Source: Halocatena marina
GTDB taxonomy: Archaea > Halobacteriota > Halobacteria > Halobacteriales > Haloarculaceae
Assembly (NCBI RefSeq): GCF_023276375.1
Contig: NZ_JALLPK010000003.1
Span: forward strand, 186,001 to 250,000
Reading direction: 5' to 3'
Length of the DNA stretch: 64,000 nt
Shown: positions 19,445-29,217 of the stretch, one piece after another
Layout of the letters: each line of letters begins with the position of its first letter
Position numbering within the stretch: position 1 is the first letter of the stretch
Translations under genes and position numbers: made by a program
The notes under the pieces: model-generated
The model's input: only the letters and a program-made list of their open reading frames with translations
Told to the model about the DNA's origin: nothing
The model's database searches: none

Positions 19445-19901
19445 TAAAAATATGTCCTTTAGGCCCAATACCGAGTCCTGGCGACCAATGTGGATCCCAG
19501 TTGTCGATCTGAATGCCGGTATTGCTCTGTGTCCACTCACCTTCGGGCAGGTCTCGAACAGCAACAACTAAATCACCCTCGTAGGTCCAGTATGCAACGT
19601 ATTGACGGCCGTTGTAGGTTTTCAACTGAGGGCAGAATGGGCTTGTATTTGCCCCTGCCTGTCCTTCTCCTCGATTGCTTAATTTCTGGCGACTGAGTGG
19701 ACCAAAGACCGGTCCTAGTTCTGTACCGATTTGAGCCTCTTGATTGCTGCCGGCTGCATTACTCACTCCGAGTCCAGTCGTCAGGGTCATGCCCCCTATG
19801 CCAGATAGAAACGTCCGACGGTTAGTCGACAATTTTGAAGACGGTGTGTGGTTGTTTTCTGATTCATTGGTGCGCCGAGGGTTATCACGGTCTGAAGTCA
19901 T
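19404..19901 (-). pseudogene. N-terminal fragment of a third BNR_4 protein
   Basis: It starts with a twin-arginine signal (TNRRTFLSGIGGMTLTTGLG) and continues as a BNR_4 propeller: LKTYNGRQYVAYWTYEGDL and IDNWDPHWSPGLGIGPKG, with the first conserved His. It is cut off after HIFISY near 19435, exactly where the plus-strand sulfatase fragment also ends. About two thirds of the protein is missing. The intact relative is at 5096-6532. Confidence 0.7.
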
Positions 19902-20084
19902 TGATTGTGTTCGAAGATATTTATTTTCCTATACGACAGTGTAGGTCGGGTGCTGTCACGATTTTCTTATGCAGATAGCTCTATCATCTGCTAATAAGTC
20001 GCAGGACTGTGACCGGTTAGCAGACGAAGCTATGCGGATAAATATGGACATTACTATTTAATGATTTGGTAGATCTCATACATA

Positions 20085-20753
20085 TCAGTAGGTTTTAACT
20101 AAGACACACCTCGGTTGCGTAGTGGTAGCGAGCGTCTCCTGCAAGGTCGGGCGTTGGCTGTGAATTTTTTGCGCATCTTCGATCAGGTGCTCCAACAGCG
20201 GAGGTGGCGAGTATTCGAGGGACTCACCAAGATCGTCAAGGATGAGCTGGGCGTGCGATCGGAAGGTCGCTGCCCAGCGCCCTAGTGGGAATGACTGCCT
20301 CATCTTCGGCACATTCTGTCACCAGTGCCAGCAATTCACGGCTCACTAACAGCGACAACAGTGCTGCATACACTAGGATTTTCACGATGTGCTCTTTCGT
20401 CGTATTGAACTCATCCAGTTCATACTCGTCTTGAGTTGCCGAAACAACTATTCTACAGTCCATCGATACCGATAGATTGTCGCTAGATCCTTCGGAAGAA
20501 ACTCCTCACACGGTAGATTCGTGATGCATAGGTGGTAGTCGTCGGTGTCGTCATCGCGGGTGCTGACGACACGGAACTGTTTGGTGTCTAGCGAACGCGT
20601 TCCGTTGTACTTCCCTCGCTTGAATGCGGCCTCAACTTCTACATCGATGTCCTTCTGGTAAAGATCGTGGACAACATCGTGGATCTGCTCGCCTTCCAAG
20701 GGAATGGCATCCCCACGCCCATTGAAATAAACTCTCCAAAAAATCCCCGGCAT
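20085..20753 (-). pseudogene. ISH8-type (IS4 family) transposase, 3' part only
   Basis: Three overlapping frames reconstruct the C-terminal part of an ISH8-like transposase: FRVVSTRDDDTDDYHLCITN, LATIYRYRWTVE, then YELDEFNTTKEHIVKILVYA and LLSLLVSRELLALVTE, then RWAATFRSHAQLILDDLGES. Frame changes occur near 20460 and 20300, and the N-terminal half is missing. Confidence 0.8.
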
Positions 20754-20759
20754 TGCCGG
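20747..20759. promoter_or_regulatory. operator-like palindrome (exact consensus)
   Basis: CCGGCATTGCCGG is a perfect inverted repeat around one central base and matches CCGGYATTRYCGG. It overlaps the broken end of the ISH8 fragment. Confidence 0.5.
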
Positions 20760-21120
20760 ATGATTGTTGATAGATTGAATTGGATCCAGAGAGCCTGCGA
20801 GAAAATTAGTAGTGCCTTGCTTTACAGTACCAAATTTGCAATATAATTCTGAACCAGCGGCTCATAATTGAATAGAGCCTCAGAAAGGACCATTCCGTGA
20901 CCCTTCAAGTGGCTACGATTTTTGAAATCTATGTCCGATATTGTCGGAAATCTATTGATTGAACTGTTGAGGCTATGCCGATCCAATAACACCGAATTTC
21001 GATATTCTATTTGCAAAATGAACATCAGTGTCGATTTCTAGTCATAGCCCTCTGATTAAATACTCCCTATGGATTCAGGAATCTCCGGCAAGGTCAGAAA
21101 AGTGTTCGCAATAAAACCGA
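20754..21120. other. spacer downstream of rhaM with an operator-like site
   Basis: No gene recognised. It contains the site at 20935-20947; another at 20747-20759 straddles its left edge. Confidence 0.4.
20935..20947. promoter_or_regulatory. operator-like palindrome, one mismatch
   Basis: CCGATATTGTCGG has TCCGA/TCGGA arms when extended by one base; it differs from the consensus at one position. Confidence 0.45.
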
Positions 21121-21423
21121 TTATACCATTCGGTACCCTTCGTCCATCCACGTATCGTCTTCGTCGATGACGATTGAACCCATCATCTCGGCCCAGTCAG
21201 CCTGCTCATCGCTTTCTTCCATAACCGTTCTAATCGCCTCCGGGGTCTTCGACTTCCATATAACCGAAGACGTGTCCATCTTTTCAAAGACGCTGTAGGT
21301 CTTTAGTCCCGCGCCAGAATCTACGTACGCCGATTCGAGCGCCTCGGGCACAGCTTCGTGTTCTTCTCGATACGCCTGTCGTTGTCCTTCCTTAATACGG
21401 AGGTGAAATGCAATTCGCTCCAT
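21121..21423 (-). CDS. rhaM: L-rhamnose mutarotase, with a locally shifted frame
   Basis: RhaM interconverts the alpha and beta anomers of L-rhamnose, feeding the dehydrogenase. The 100-residue protein matches the family: MERIAFHLRIKEGQRQAYRE, EHEAVPEALE, GLKTYSVFEK, ESDEQADWAEMM. Tyr18 and His22 sit where the Escherichia coli enzyme has its catalytic Tyr/His; Tyr43 and Trp77 also look conserved. Residues 49-60 (MDTSSVIWKSKT) do not fit, but the same DNA read one base over gives DGHVFGYMEVED, as relatives have. Two opposite 1-base indels in an A-run and a C-run would explain this. They may be genuine compensating changes or sequencing errors. A second, dead copy is at 47951-48250. Confidence 0.8.
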   Translation of the reverse strand: MERIAFHLRIKEGQRQAYREEHEAVPEALESAYVDSGAGLKTYSVFEKMDTSSVIWKSKTPEAIRTVMEESDEQADWAEMMGSIVIDEDDTWMDEGYRMV

Positions 21424-21517
21424 CTTTGGTAGGAATTGATAGTGTGGTTCTTAGTTCTACGGATATGAAGTAGCGTAGTACTCGCGACACTTCGCGAATA
21501 CTCGATATCCAGACCCA

Positions 21518-22099
21518 CCGGTCAAAGGCACGTTCGAGAACGACGTCTGCGACGATTCAACGTTCCTGTGGGTGATCAAGCAGTTCGTAACGCCGACCGG
21601 AGAGGAACTCCCTAACCCGTTACAGGAGTACCGAATTGAGGATGTCGTGGCGTTTACTGAACGGTTCCGCGAAGCAGTCATGGACGCGTTCGACGGGGCG
21701 ACAGAGAACATCCTTCGCACGATCCGTCACGAGAATCCTTTCGATGGCCGCCACGACGTGGCGGCCATCGATTTCACGCACGTTCCCTATCACGTCTGGC
21801 CGTGGGTGGACAAAGACGAAGAGATCCCGAAACCAGATTATCCGCCGACGGTCAGCGGATATTACGATGATTGCGAGGTCAAGTACGGCTACACGTTCCC
21901 GACGATCGTGATCGTCGGGAACGATGTACCGATCATCCTGGGCATTGAGCCAGTCAAGGAACGTTCGGAATGGGAACCAGCCACCGCACCGGCTGATTCG
22001 AAAACCGAAGTGGTCGATCGATTCCCGGGCAGCGCCCAGCAGTACGTCGCTCTCGACGATGTACTGCTGGATCATCGATTCGACAAGGCTGCTTTTTAG
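21518..22099 (+). pseudogene. transposase internal fragment, ISH3-like/IS4-superfamily
   Basis: The frame is open before 21572 (KGTFENDVCDDSTFLWV) and continues with VAAIDFTHVPYHVWPWVDKD, YGYTFPTIVIVGNDVPIILG and VALDDVLLDHRFDKAAF, ending in TAG at 22097. The Asp in AIDFTHVPY and DHRFD fit DDE transposase strands. Both the N-terminus and the C-terminal Glu region are absent, and the fragment abuts the tail of the GH106 region. Confidence 0.65.
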
Positions 22100-22267
22100 C
22101 TATGGATTACCATCCTGGTCGCCGTCTTCGTCGACAGCGCCATCGTCATCGCCGTCTCGGTTGTTACCGTCGCTGTCGTCGTCATCATCTTTGTCTTCAT
22201 CATCCTCGTCGACATGCCCATCATTGTCATTGTCGGTATCATCGCCGTCATCGTCATCACCCGGTCC
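22100..22267 (-). other. in-frame Asp-rich tail cut off by the GH106 stop codon
   Basis: After the TAG at 22268-22270 the same frame stays open for 55 codons to TAG at 22100-22102. The product would be extremely acidic, with runs such as DDDDGDDTDNDNDGHVDED and DGNNRDGDDDGAVDEDGD, resembling calcium-binding D.D.DG repeats or a surface linker. It looks like the former C-terminus of the GH106 protein, removed by one nonsense change or translated only by readthrough. Confidence 0.6.
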
Positions 22268-25200
22268 CTAGTAGATGTCATCGGCATCGTCAGTCTCTTC
22301 TGGTTCGTCTGAGCTACCATTCGAGTTTTGACTACTGTTCCGGATCTCTGTTTGTCCGTATGGGATGAATTTGACTGGTCCGAGCAAGCCATATGATTGG
22401 CGCGACCGGTCACCATACCTATCAGGCTGTGCGACACGCAGCCGGTTGTTCAATGTCGTAGCTACCTCAACTTCAATCTCATTTATACCCGACTCGAGAT
22501 ATGGACCGATATCGGCGACTGGGTTGACCTGGTCGACAGCCGTCAATTGTTGACCGTTGACCGTGACTTGGAAAGTGTCAAATACGTCTCCTAGATCCAA
22601 GTATGCGCCATACCCACCGGTCCAGCCGTCATCGAGTTCGATAGTAGTACTGTAGCGACCGACTCCCGAGATATCCTGAAGTTCGGAGATGTTTTTCCAA
22701 GGTTTTAGCGTATCGAGTTCTATCTCGTGCTCTACTATATTCGTTTCAGTCACAGAATCACCAGGTTGCCAGTCTTCTACTGTGAGATCCCAGTTGGACA
22801 GTGTTCGCATATCCGGTACATTACCAATCTTTGTCTCGACAGTCGTCCCATTAGACAATTTTGTGGTGTACGTTCCGGATTGAGTGTCCTGAATGGCCAA
22901 TTCACCATCTACCGCCACGACCTCGTCGGCTTGGGTATCCGTTGCGTGAATCTCCAACCTTTCTGAGCCTTCATACCAACCCTGAGGGGCAATTGCGAGA
23001 ATTGCCGATTCATCTGGTGCAAGCGTTATGGGAGTCTTTATCTGGCCGTTGCTCTTCTCATAGCTGGCGATTCGAGTGATATCACCGGTCCATGGGTTCA
23101 GGGAATAAGGGACTCCTTTCGACGAATTTCCGGTGAACGAGACCGTCTGGTTAACGGTATTTGAGTCAGACCCGTTGTACAGGAAGTAATAGTTGACATC
23201 CTCTCCGGCGCGACGGGCGTTCAGCAGCGGGGCTGGTTCGGCGTGCTCAACGGCTGGTTGAATACCTTGACTCGTGAGTGCCTCCAACACATCCTCTTCG
23301 CTTTCGACTTGCTGTACCGAAGATTGATCCAGTATTTCATCAACGACGGCTCTCAGTTGCTCATTTTCGCCAGGTTCGGGGTTGCCGGGAACATGATCGG
23401 GAGCCTGACCCACCATGACAACCGGTAGTCCGTCCGCAGCGGACGAAAGGATGTTTTCAGCCACATCCAGCGGCATCGTATTCTTTTGATCGATCTCTCG
23501 CGGAGCGATAACGAAGGCCTTGTAAGCTGGTCCCTCCGGAGTCAACCGTCCATTTGATACTATTGCGTTCGGATGATCCAGTACCCCGGGGCTGAGGAAC
23601 TGATATGTATATCCAGCGCGGCTGAGATTCTTATCGTCGAAGAACGCACCAGTGCTTACATCATCCTGCTGTTGATAGATAGCTATGTCTGCCTTCGATG
23701 TGGCGTTCTGTAACACTTCCTGTGAGCGTCCCATATATCCAGAGACAGTATTAATATGCTTCCATGTCGGCTGGCGCGGACCTCGCGCCATAGCAACCGT
23801 GCCAAAGGCATGCCAGCCCGGCCATGAGGCACTTGGGGCATCAGCGTAGCTGAAGCCGTGAAGCACCGATTGATTCACTCCTGCTGTGTAAATTTCAGAG
23901 ACCGTTGAAAGCACCTGCCCCCATGTTCTCCGATAGGAGGCACCCAGGAAACCCACTTCATCAACTTCCTCCCATCCTTCTGGGTAACGTTCTTTTGGGA
24001 ATGAACCACCGGTTTCGTCCGAAAGTTTTTGATTTCCAGCTATATCGCGGCCGCCTGCCAGAGCCCGGTAACTATCAAGATGTCGGAAACCCAATGTTTC
24101 TCCCTCTGGAACGTCAGTCTCCGAGGCAGTAGTAATGGACGGCATTGGCATTTCCATAGAATAGGGTTGATTTCGGAATTCTAATCCGATAGAGTGAACC
24201 CACTCTTGCAGCATCTCAACATGGTTTTCAAGATACAATTCGCCGAGAGTTTCTTCAAAGTCATTACGGAGTTGTGAGCGGATGCCCTTACCGTAGGTGT
24301 ACACTGCGGAGCCAGTCTCATCTCCCTTGAGTATTAGTGGCAGATATTCGTTGAGTGAGTAGCCCATCCGATCTTCGAATTCGGCAGGCAATCTAGGCGT
24401 CCAAAAAGTAGTGGCGTCCAGTTCGAGCGAATCCTCAAACATCGTGCCACCAACTTCGGGTAGGAGTCCACGTACAATAGAAGTCAATAAGTTATTCTCC
24501 CAATAATCGATTATCGCTTGTGTCCCTGCTTTGCCATAGTGGTCAACAACGTATAACGATGGATGTGTAAACTGAGCTGTTCCACGCTTCCAATAGGCAA
24601 TGAGGAGCCACTCGCCATCATCTGGCGCAGTCCAAGTGAGTTCACCATTCTTAATTTCTGTGGTCAGGTCGATGAGCGAGTCTTGCTGTAGCTCCACTGG
24701 TGACCCATCTGTAGCCTCATCAATGACTCGTGCGGCTTGGACTGAGACGAGTGTAGGGGTCACTGATGGATTTGGGTTAGCTTGACCAGCTCCGCTGGGA
24801 TCCGATGCTGGCTGAGGAACTGCTCCGCTGAATGTCTCGCCACCGTTCACTCTGGTCTGTCCATGGGCCAACTCTTTGGTCGCGGCTTCATTATCTGGTT
24901 CAATTGTAGGCAAACTAGCGGGCCAAAATGGAGTGATTGTCAAATCGATTGTAATATCGCGGGCTTTAGCCGCTTGGAGTGCTGTCTCAACGCCTTGATT
25001 CCAGGCCGGTGAACCCCAGTCAAACTTTTCTGCGTTGTTGTTTGCCCCAATTTGAGCGAAGTTGACATAGGCAATTTCTGCCCCGCCAAATCCGGCGTCC
25101 GCTATAGAGTTAACTTCATCCGTAATCTCTTCGGGCTCTACATTTCCTGAAGGCCACCACCAACGGAATTTTGGCCGGACGTCAGCATTTGGGTCTCCAA

Positions 25201-25441
25201 ACGCTTTTGAAGGATTGCGATCAATCTGAGAATCTCCATTGTGTTCGAAACTAGATGCGGCGGTGATGCCTGAGCCGAGTCCTACGAACCCAGCAAGACC
25301 ACCGGTTGCCGCTAGATAATCACGCCGGTTCAGACGAAGTAAATCCCTCCCTGACCGGGCAGTTGTTCCGCTCTCATCATCGCTCCTATTGTGCGTGTAA
25401 TTCATCTTTCCCTTCTCGTCGCTTGCGTGGTCAGGCGACAT
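22268..25441 (-). CDS. Tat-exported GH106 alpha-L-rhamnosidase
   Basis: A 1057-residue secreted enzyme. The twin-arginine signal NRRDYLAATGGLAGFVG is at about residues 38-54. The GH106 signature follows: VRPKFRWWWPSGNVEPEEIT and IADAGFGGAEIAYVNF, then the TIM-barrel and ancillary sandwich regions, including YMGRSQEVLQNATSKADIAI, PVVMVGQAPDHVPG and a C-terminal galactose-binding-like sandwich (YGAYLDLGDVFDTFQVTVNG). GH106 enzymes remove alpha-L-rhamnose, sometimes from complex side chains. The present end, DEPEETDDADDIY, is followed in frame by an Asp-rich tail beyond the amber stop. The ATG at 25441 is used; Met13 is an alternative. The gene is otherwise undamaged over more than 3 kb. Confidence 0.9.
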   Translation of the reverse strand: MSPDHASDEKGKMNYTHNRSDDESGTTARSGRDLLRLNRRDYLAATGGLAGFVGLGSGITAASSFEHNGDSQIDRNPSKAFGDPNADVRPKFRWWWPSGNVEPEEITDEVNSIADAGFGGAEIAYVNFAQIGANNNAEKFDWGSPAWNQGVETALQAAKARDITIDLTITPFWPASLPTIEPDNEAATKELAHGQTRVNGGETFSGAVPQPASDPSGAGQANPNPSVTPTLVSVQAARVIDEATDGSPVELQQDSLIDLTTEIKNGELTWTAPDDGEWLLIAYWKRGTAQFTHPSLYVVDHYGKAGTQAIIDYWENNLLTSIVRGLLPEVGGTMFEDSLELDATTFWTPRLPAEFEDRMGYSLNEYLPLILKGDETGSAVYTYGKGIRSQLRNDFEETLGELYLENHVEMLQEWVHSIGLEFRNQPYSMEMPMPSITTASETDVPEGETLGFRHLDSYRALAGGRDIAGNQKLSDETGGSFPKERYPEGWEEVDEVGFLGASYRRTWGQVLSTVSEIYTAGVNQSVLHGFSYADAPSASWPGWHAFGTVAMARGPRQPTWKHINTVSGYMGRSQEVLQNATSKADIAIYQQQDDVSTGAFFDDKNLSRAGYTYQFLSPGVLDHPNAIVSNGRLTPEGPAYKAFVIAPREIDQKNTMPLDVAENILSSAADGLPVVMVGQAPDHVPGNPEPGENEQLRAVVDEILDQSSVQQVESEEDVLEALTSQGIQPAVEHAEPAPLLNARRAGEDVNYYFLYNGSDSNTVNQTVSFTGNSSKGVPYSLNPWTGDITRIASYEKSNGQIKTPITLAPDESAILAIAPQGWYEGSERLEIHATDTQADEVVAVDGELAIQDTQSGTYTTKLSNGTTVETKIGNVPDMRTLSNWDLTVEDWQPGDSVTETNIVEHEIELDTLKPWKNISELQDISGVGRYSTTIELDDGWTGGYGAYLDLGDVFDTFQVTVNGQQLTAVDQVNPVADIGPYLESGINEIEVEVATTLNNRLRVAQPDRYGDRSRQSYGLLGPVKFIPYGQTEIRNSSQNSNGSSDEPEETDDADDIY

Positions 25442-25586
25442 TGCAAATTACGGAATGGATTAGTATATTGTAATAGACTGGAATGTTGCAATAATTGCAC
25501 GCATCAGTGGTAATGCCTGTGTTACGATTTGAGAGGGGTGTTCAGACCCGACCTATAATTCACACCACATACTCACCCCTGCACGT

Positions 25587-26774
25587 TCATAAGCTCCCCT
25601 CTGAATGAAGGAAGAGACATTCGATCTCTTCCACCAGTCCGTCGTGATTACGGTCTGGCTGGTCGCGTATCCACGAGAACATGTTGTAGATGGCCTCTTT
25701 GAGATCGTGTTCGAGCTGTGCTCGGAGTGACGAGGCTTTCGAGACGAGTCGCTCCGAGACGCTCGATTCGGGGCCAAGATGAAGGAGACTGTAGGTCAGC
25801 ATCTGAAGGTGCCAGTGACGACTGGCACTGTCAGAATCACGCACCTCGCAGCCTCCAAGGCCAAGATTCTGCTTCGAGTCCTCGAAGAGCGTCTCGATTC
25901 GCCATCGATACGAATAGCTCCGAACGATGTGTGCCGAGGGAGCGTCGATCTTGTTCGTCGCAAGGTACTTGACTGGGTTGTTTCGTCCCCATTAGTGACT
26001 TTCTCGGCGATTACCAGCCGTATCTCGCCTAACTTCGAGACTGGCAGTGTCTTCGTCCAGATTTTGTACGTCTCCTCGTCGATTGTTCGGTCGGCTTTGT
26101 CGATGCGCTCTTCCAGCGCATCGACGCGCATCTCCTCGTTGTCGTAGGTCACCTGCCGATCGCTCCGCAGCGGTCCAACCCAGTTTCACCGTAGATTCGA
26201 CGTGTTTGATCAGGTTCGAGTCGTGAGCGAGCCACGAGTCCAAGAGGTAGGTGTCCGCAGGTACACTTACCTCTTCTTCGAGTTCGGTGATCATCTCTCG
26301 GGAAAGATCGTACTTCGTCTCGTCATCGTCGTTTTGGTCCTCGTCGTCAGCTTTCTCGTACTGGCGAAACACGAGTGGATACGACGTTTTGTCGTCAGTG
26401 TAGAACGAATAGACGAGGTTCTGTCCCCAGCCAGGTTTGCCTTCGGTGCGATCATAGAACTCCCCAATACCGAGAAGTTCCTTCCCGGTTCGCTGAAACA
26501 CCGAATCGTCGATGACGATGTAGACGTCCTGTGACCAGCGCGTCTCACCGTGGTTTTGCAGTTTCTCTAATCGCTCGTGGTTGAGTTGATCCTCGTCCCA
26601 GTCGTACTCGGTGATGAACTCGTTGAGCGCTCGATCGCCCTGGGCAGGAAGCACTTCACGCACGATCCCGGTTGCGGTCTTGCTGCGGGCCGCAGCAAGA
26701 CCTGTCAAGTACGTTTTGCGTGGTGAGTCTGGTGATACGACAGCGAGTCGAACTCGTCGAGCACGCACGTACAT
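25587..26774 (-). pseudogene. IS4/IS701-type transposase, frameshifted
   Basis: The first 200 residues are well preserved: SPRKTYLTGLAAARSKTATG, VYIVIDDSVFQRTGKELLGI, PGWGQNLVYSFYTDDKTSYP and YLLDSWLAHDSNLIKH. The frame is then lost near 26160, regained as TYDNEEMRVDALEERIDKAD, lost again near 25980 and resumed as RDSDSASRHWHLQMLTYSLL. At least two indels separate the pieces. The DDE Asp in VIDDSVF is visible. Family placement between IS4 and IS701 is uncertain. Confidence 0.75.
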
Positions 26775-26982
26775 GACAGGAAGTCCGTGATCGGCATCAT
26801 CCGTCTTTGCGCCCGCCTACGTCACGCTCCTATATTAACGTGCAAAGATGAGTACATAACTGAATGCCTATCCCTCTGTGTTATGCCAGAAGATAGCAAC
26901 CCAGAAGATGGAATAACGGGATTAGGAAATGTGTTAGAAGGTTTATATTCACAGAAGGGAAGAGAGCAGAAAATGTGAGGCA

Positions 26983-28436
26983 ATGTCTCGGAGCTTCGAT
27001 ACCATATACGCTCGGAGTGGCACTATCGCGAATGCCAGCATCGGCCCAGTTGGGCTTGTGACGAATGAAGCTACTACTGCGGCTGTATACGATAATCAGA
27101 ACCCACAGGCTGTGTATGTAGAATCGGAGAACACTACGTTCACCACCTCTCGAGGAGTCAGTGGGAAATCCATATGCGACCTGGTACGATCATGACACGA
27201 AGGTGTTCGGCACACAAACCGAGATTGGACACAACCCCCTTAGTGAAGACTGATCTTCCCGGACCTCCGACACTGACAATCGATAAAGGTGGAACACTGT
27301 ATGTGTTCTATGGATGTCACAATACCGTTATTCGATACGCCCAGAGTTCGAACCCCTATGAAACATCTGAGTGGGACGATATGAGTGGCCTCACATCTGT
27401 TCCGGTAGGAGCATATCCGTCCCCGGTAACATATGATGGCGATATTTACGTCCTCTACCGAACTGGAGACACTCATAAAAACTCGTACCCTGCACACGAA
27501 CACGGCACAATCATCCGGTCAACAGACCAGCGGGATACGTGGACGGATCTAGGGCCAGTCATCGATACTTCAGGTCACCCCAGTTCGGGTAACGATGCCT
27601 GTGTCTTTGATTTTGATGAGCATAATGGGAAGTTGCATATGTCCTGGGTAATCGCTCGTGGGGACCCGCATGGTCTGCCCCGTGCTCATGCCTTCCATGC
27701 ATATTTTGATCCTGATGACGAGTCCGTGTATGGCGTCGATGGGACAGAGTTTGGCTCAACTATTACGTGGGACGAAATGTCGGATTCCGTCGTACAAGCG
27801 TTTCAGGGACAAAATGTAAACAATACTAAGCACGCGTTCAAAGACGATACTGTCTATGTGTCGTTCACGCACCACAATCCCGATACGAACCTAGTCGAAT
27901 GGAGGCTTGCAACATGGGATGGTTCCGAATGGGACGTTGAACAGGTCGGTGATGCTGTTACGAAGGCTCTGACCAACAACGGTCAAGTCCGAATTAACGA
28001 TACTGGGAACCGAGAGGTACACCCGATCGCTCATGGTGGTGAAGTCGATGAGAATGAGGAAGTACCTGTTGAGCCCAGAGGAGGGAACGTGGAGGTTTAT
28101 ACTAGGCAAGACGGTAATTGGACCCACCGACTCGTCGCTCCCACAACAAACTTCACGACGTGGGGACGACTCTCACTCGTACGTGATGGTCCCGACGAAT
28201 TCCCTGCACTATTCTGTGAGAAAAGTTCGAGCTTTGCAATCCCCAATATTCGCTTGTTTGCCAAAGGAGCTGTCGGACAAAACGCCACTGCTTTGAAAGC
28301 GAGTCTGCAAACAGGGTACACTCCGCCCCTTGACCTGACGAGAGAAAAAGGAGACCACGAAGGCGCGGTTCAGGTACATGATGGTTCCGGCGACGACAAT
28401 GCCTATGGTCCTGCCGTACGGAACGGCGAGGCGTGA
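26983..28436 (+). pseudogene. BNR_4 propeller protein copy 2, frameshifted
   Basis: A second ulvan-lyase-like gene. It begins ARSGTIANASIGPVGLVTNE, shifts frame near 27160 to VGNPYATWYDHDTKVFGTQ, and shifts again at about 27252, where an extra T follows SED. From there the frame is open to 28436. The propeller motif reads DLPGPPTLTIDKGGTLYVFY: the first conserved His of the pair is replaced by Pro while the second (YGCH) is kept. No Tat signal precedes it. If translation starts at 27174 the active-site strand lacks its start. It is probably inactive; the intact relative is at 5096. Confidence 0.75.
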
Positions 28437-29217
28437 ATATCTCTTATAAATGGCGGGACTATCGAATTCAATGGAAGAAGAACCTAAGGGGGTGTTAGAC
28501 TCTCAGTCCAAGTAAGAACTTCCGCAACAAGGTACGTCTATCGAGGGTTTAGTTCGAACGAGCTCGGCTGTAGGAGTGCTTGAACCGGCGCAGCCAGCGG
28601 CGTGTACTGGCTGGACTCCACCAGAACGAATGAAAGCGGTCGATCTGCATCCGCTGCCTCTACCGCAAGTTGTCGGAAAGAGGATCCGAGATGTCGAGAA
28701 GTTCGAACGAGGAAGTCCCATGAACGTCTGGACCGAGACTGTGTGAGCACTAGAGCACAGGCTGTCTGGGTACTCGACCCGTACGCGTCCTCCTGATAGG
28801 CAAGGGGTCAGCCGTTGAATACGTCATTGGTCTCGGCTGCCCGGTCGCAGTAGTTAGAAGCGGTATCGAAGGCGATGATACCCCGATGTTGGTGTGCCCG
28901 GCTAGGTTCTCGAAGCCGGATCAGTCGTCTATTCCCCACATTTTCTCGAGAGGTAGCCATCGGTGTCAGCAACCACGGTAGTCGACGTATCGGGTCATCT
29001 CTCCATGGTGGACAGTCAGCGCGTGGTTGTCCCACTTTGCCGACTACAGATACGGGCGAGGACCGATCTGGCGCCTCCCAACTCCCTAGACCTTCCGGTA
29101 GATCTGTAGGGTACTAGCGGCCCCCGATACAGGCCTTTTGTGTTGAATTGAGATGGACTCGAACTGCAGACTGCCGTAGAGAAACATTGATATCATTCTC
29201 TTCTCTTATCTCCGAGT
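28437..29217. other. intergenic, no gene recognised
   Basis: Short frames on both strands (for example 28538-28750 minus) have no recognisable family. The stretch may contain a decayed gene, but I cannot name it. Confidence 0.35.

Noticed and set aside
22110..22260. Possible CRISPR-like or tandem repeat
   Set aside because: The repetition is only of GAT/GAC codons without spacers or a constant repeat unit.
22096..22437. Met/Thr-rich 113-codon frame at the GH106 tail
   Set aside because: It is the Asp-rich GAT/GAC repeat of the GH106 frame read one base over; composition is an artefact.
28503..29035. Overlapping short frames on both strands
   Set aside because: None resembles a known protein; the stretch may be a decayed gene but no identity can be defended.
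29090..29115. TTCCGGTAGATCTGTAGGG upstream of the lactonase as an operator
   Set aside because: Only the left arm matches the consensus; no right arm.
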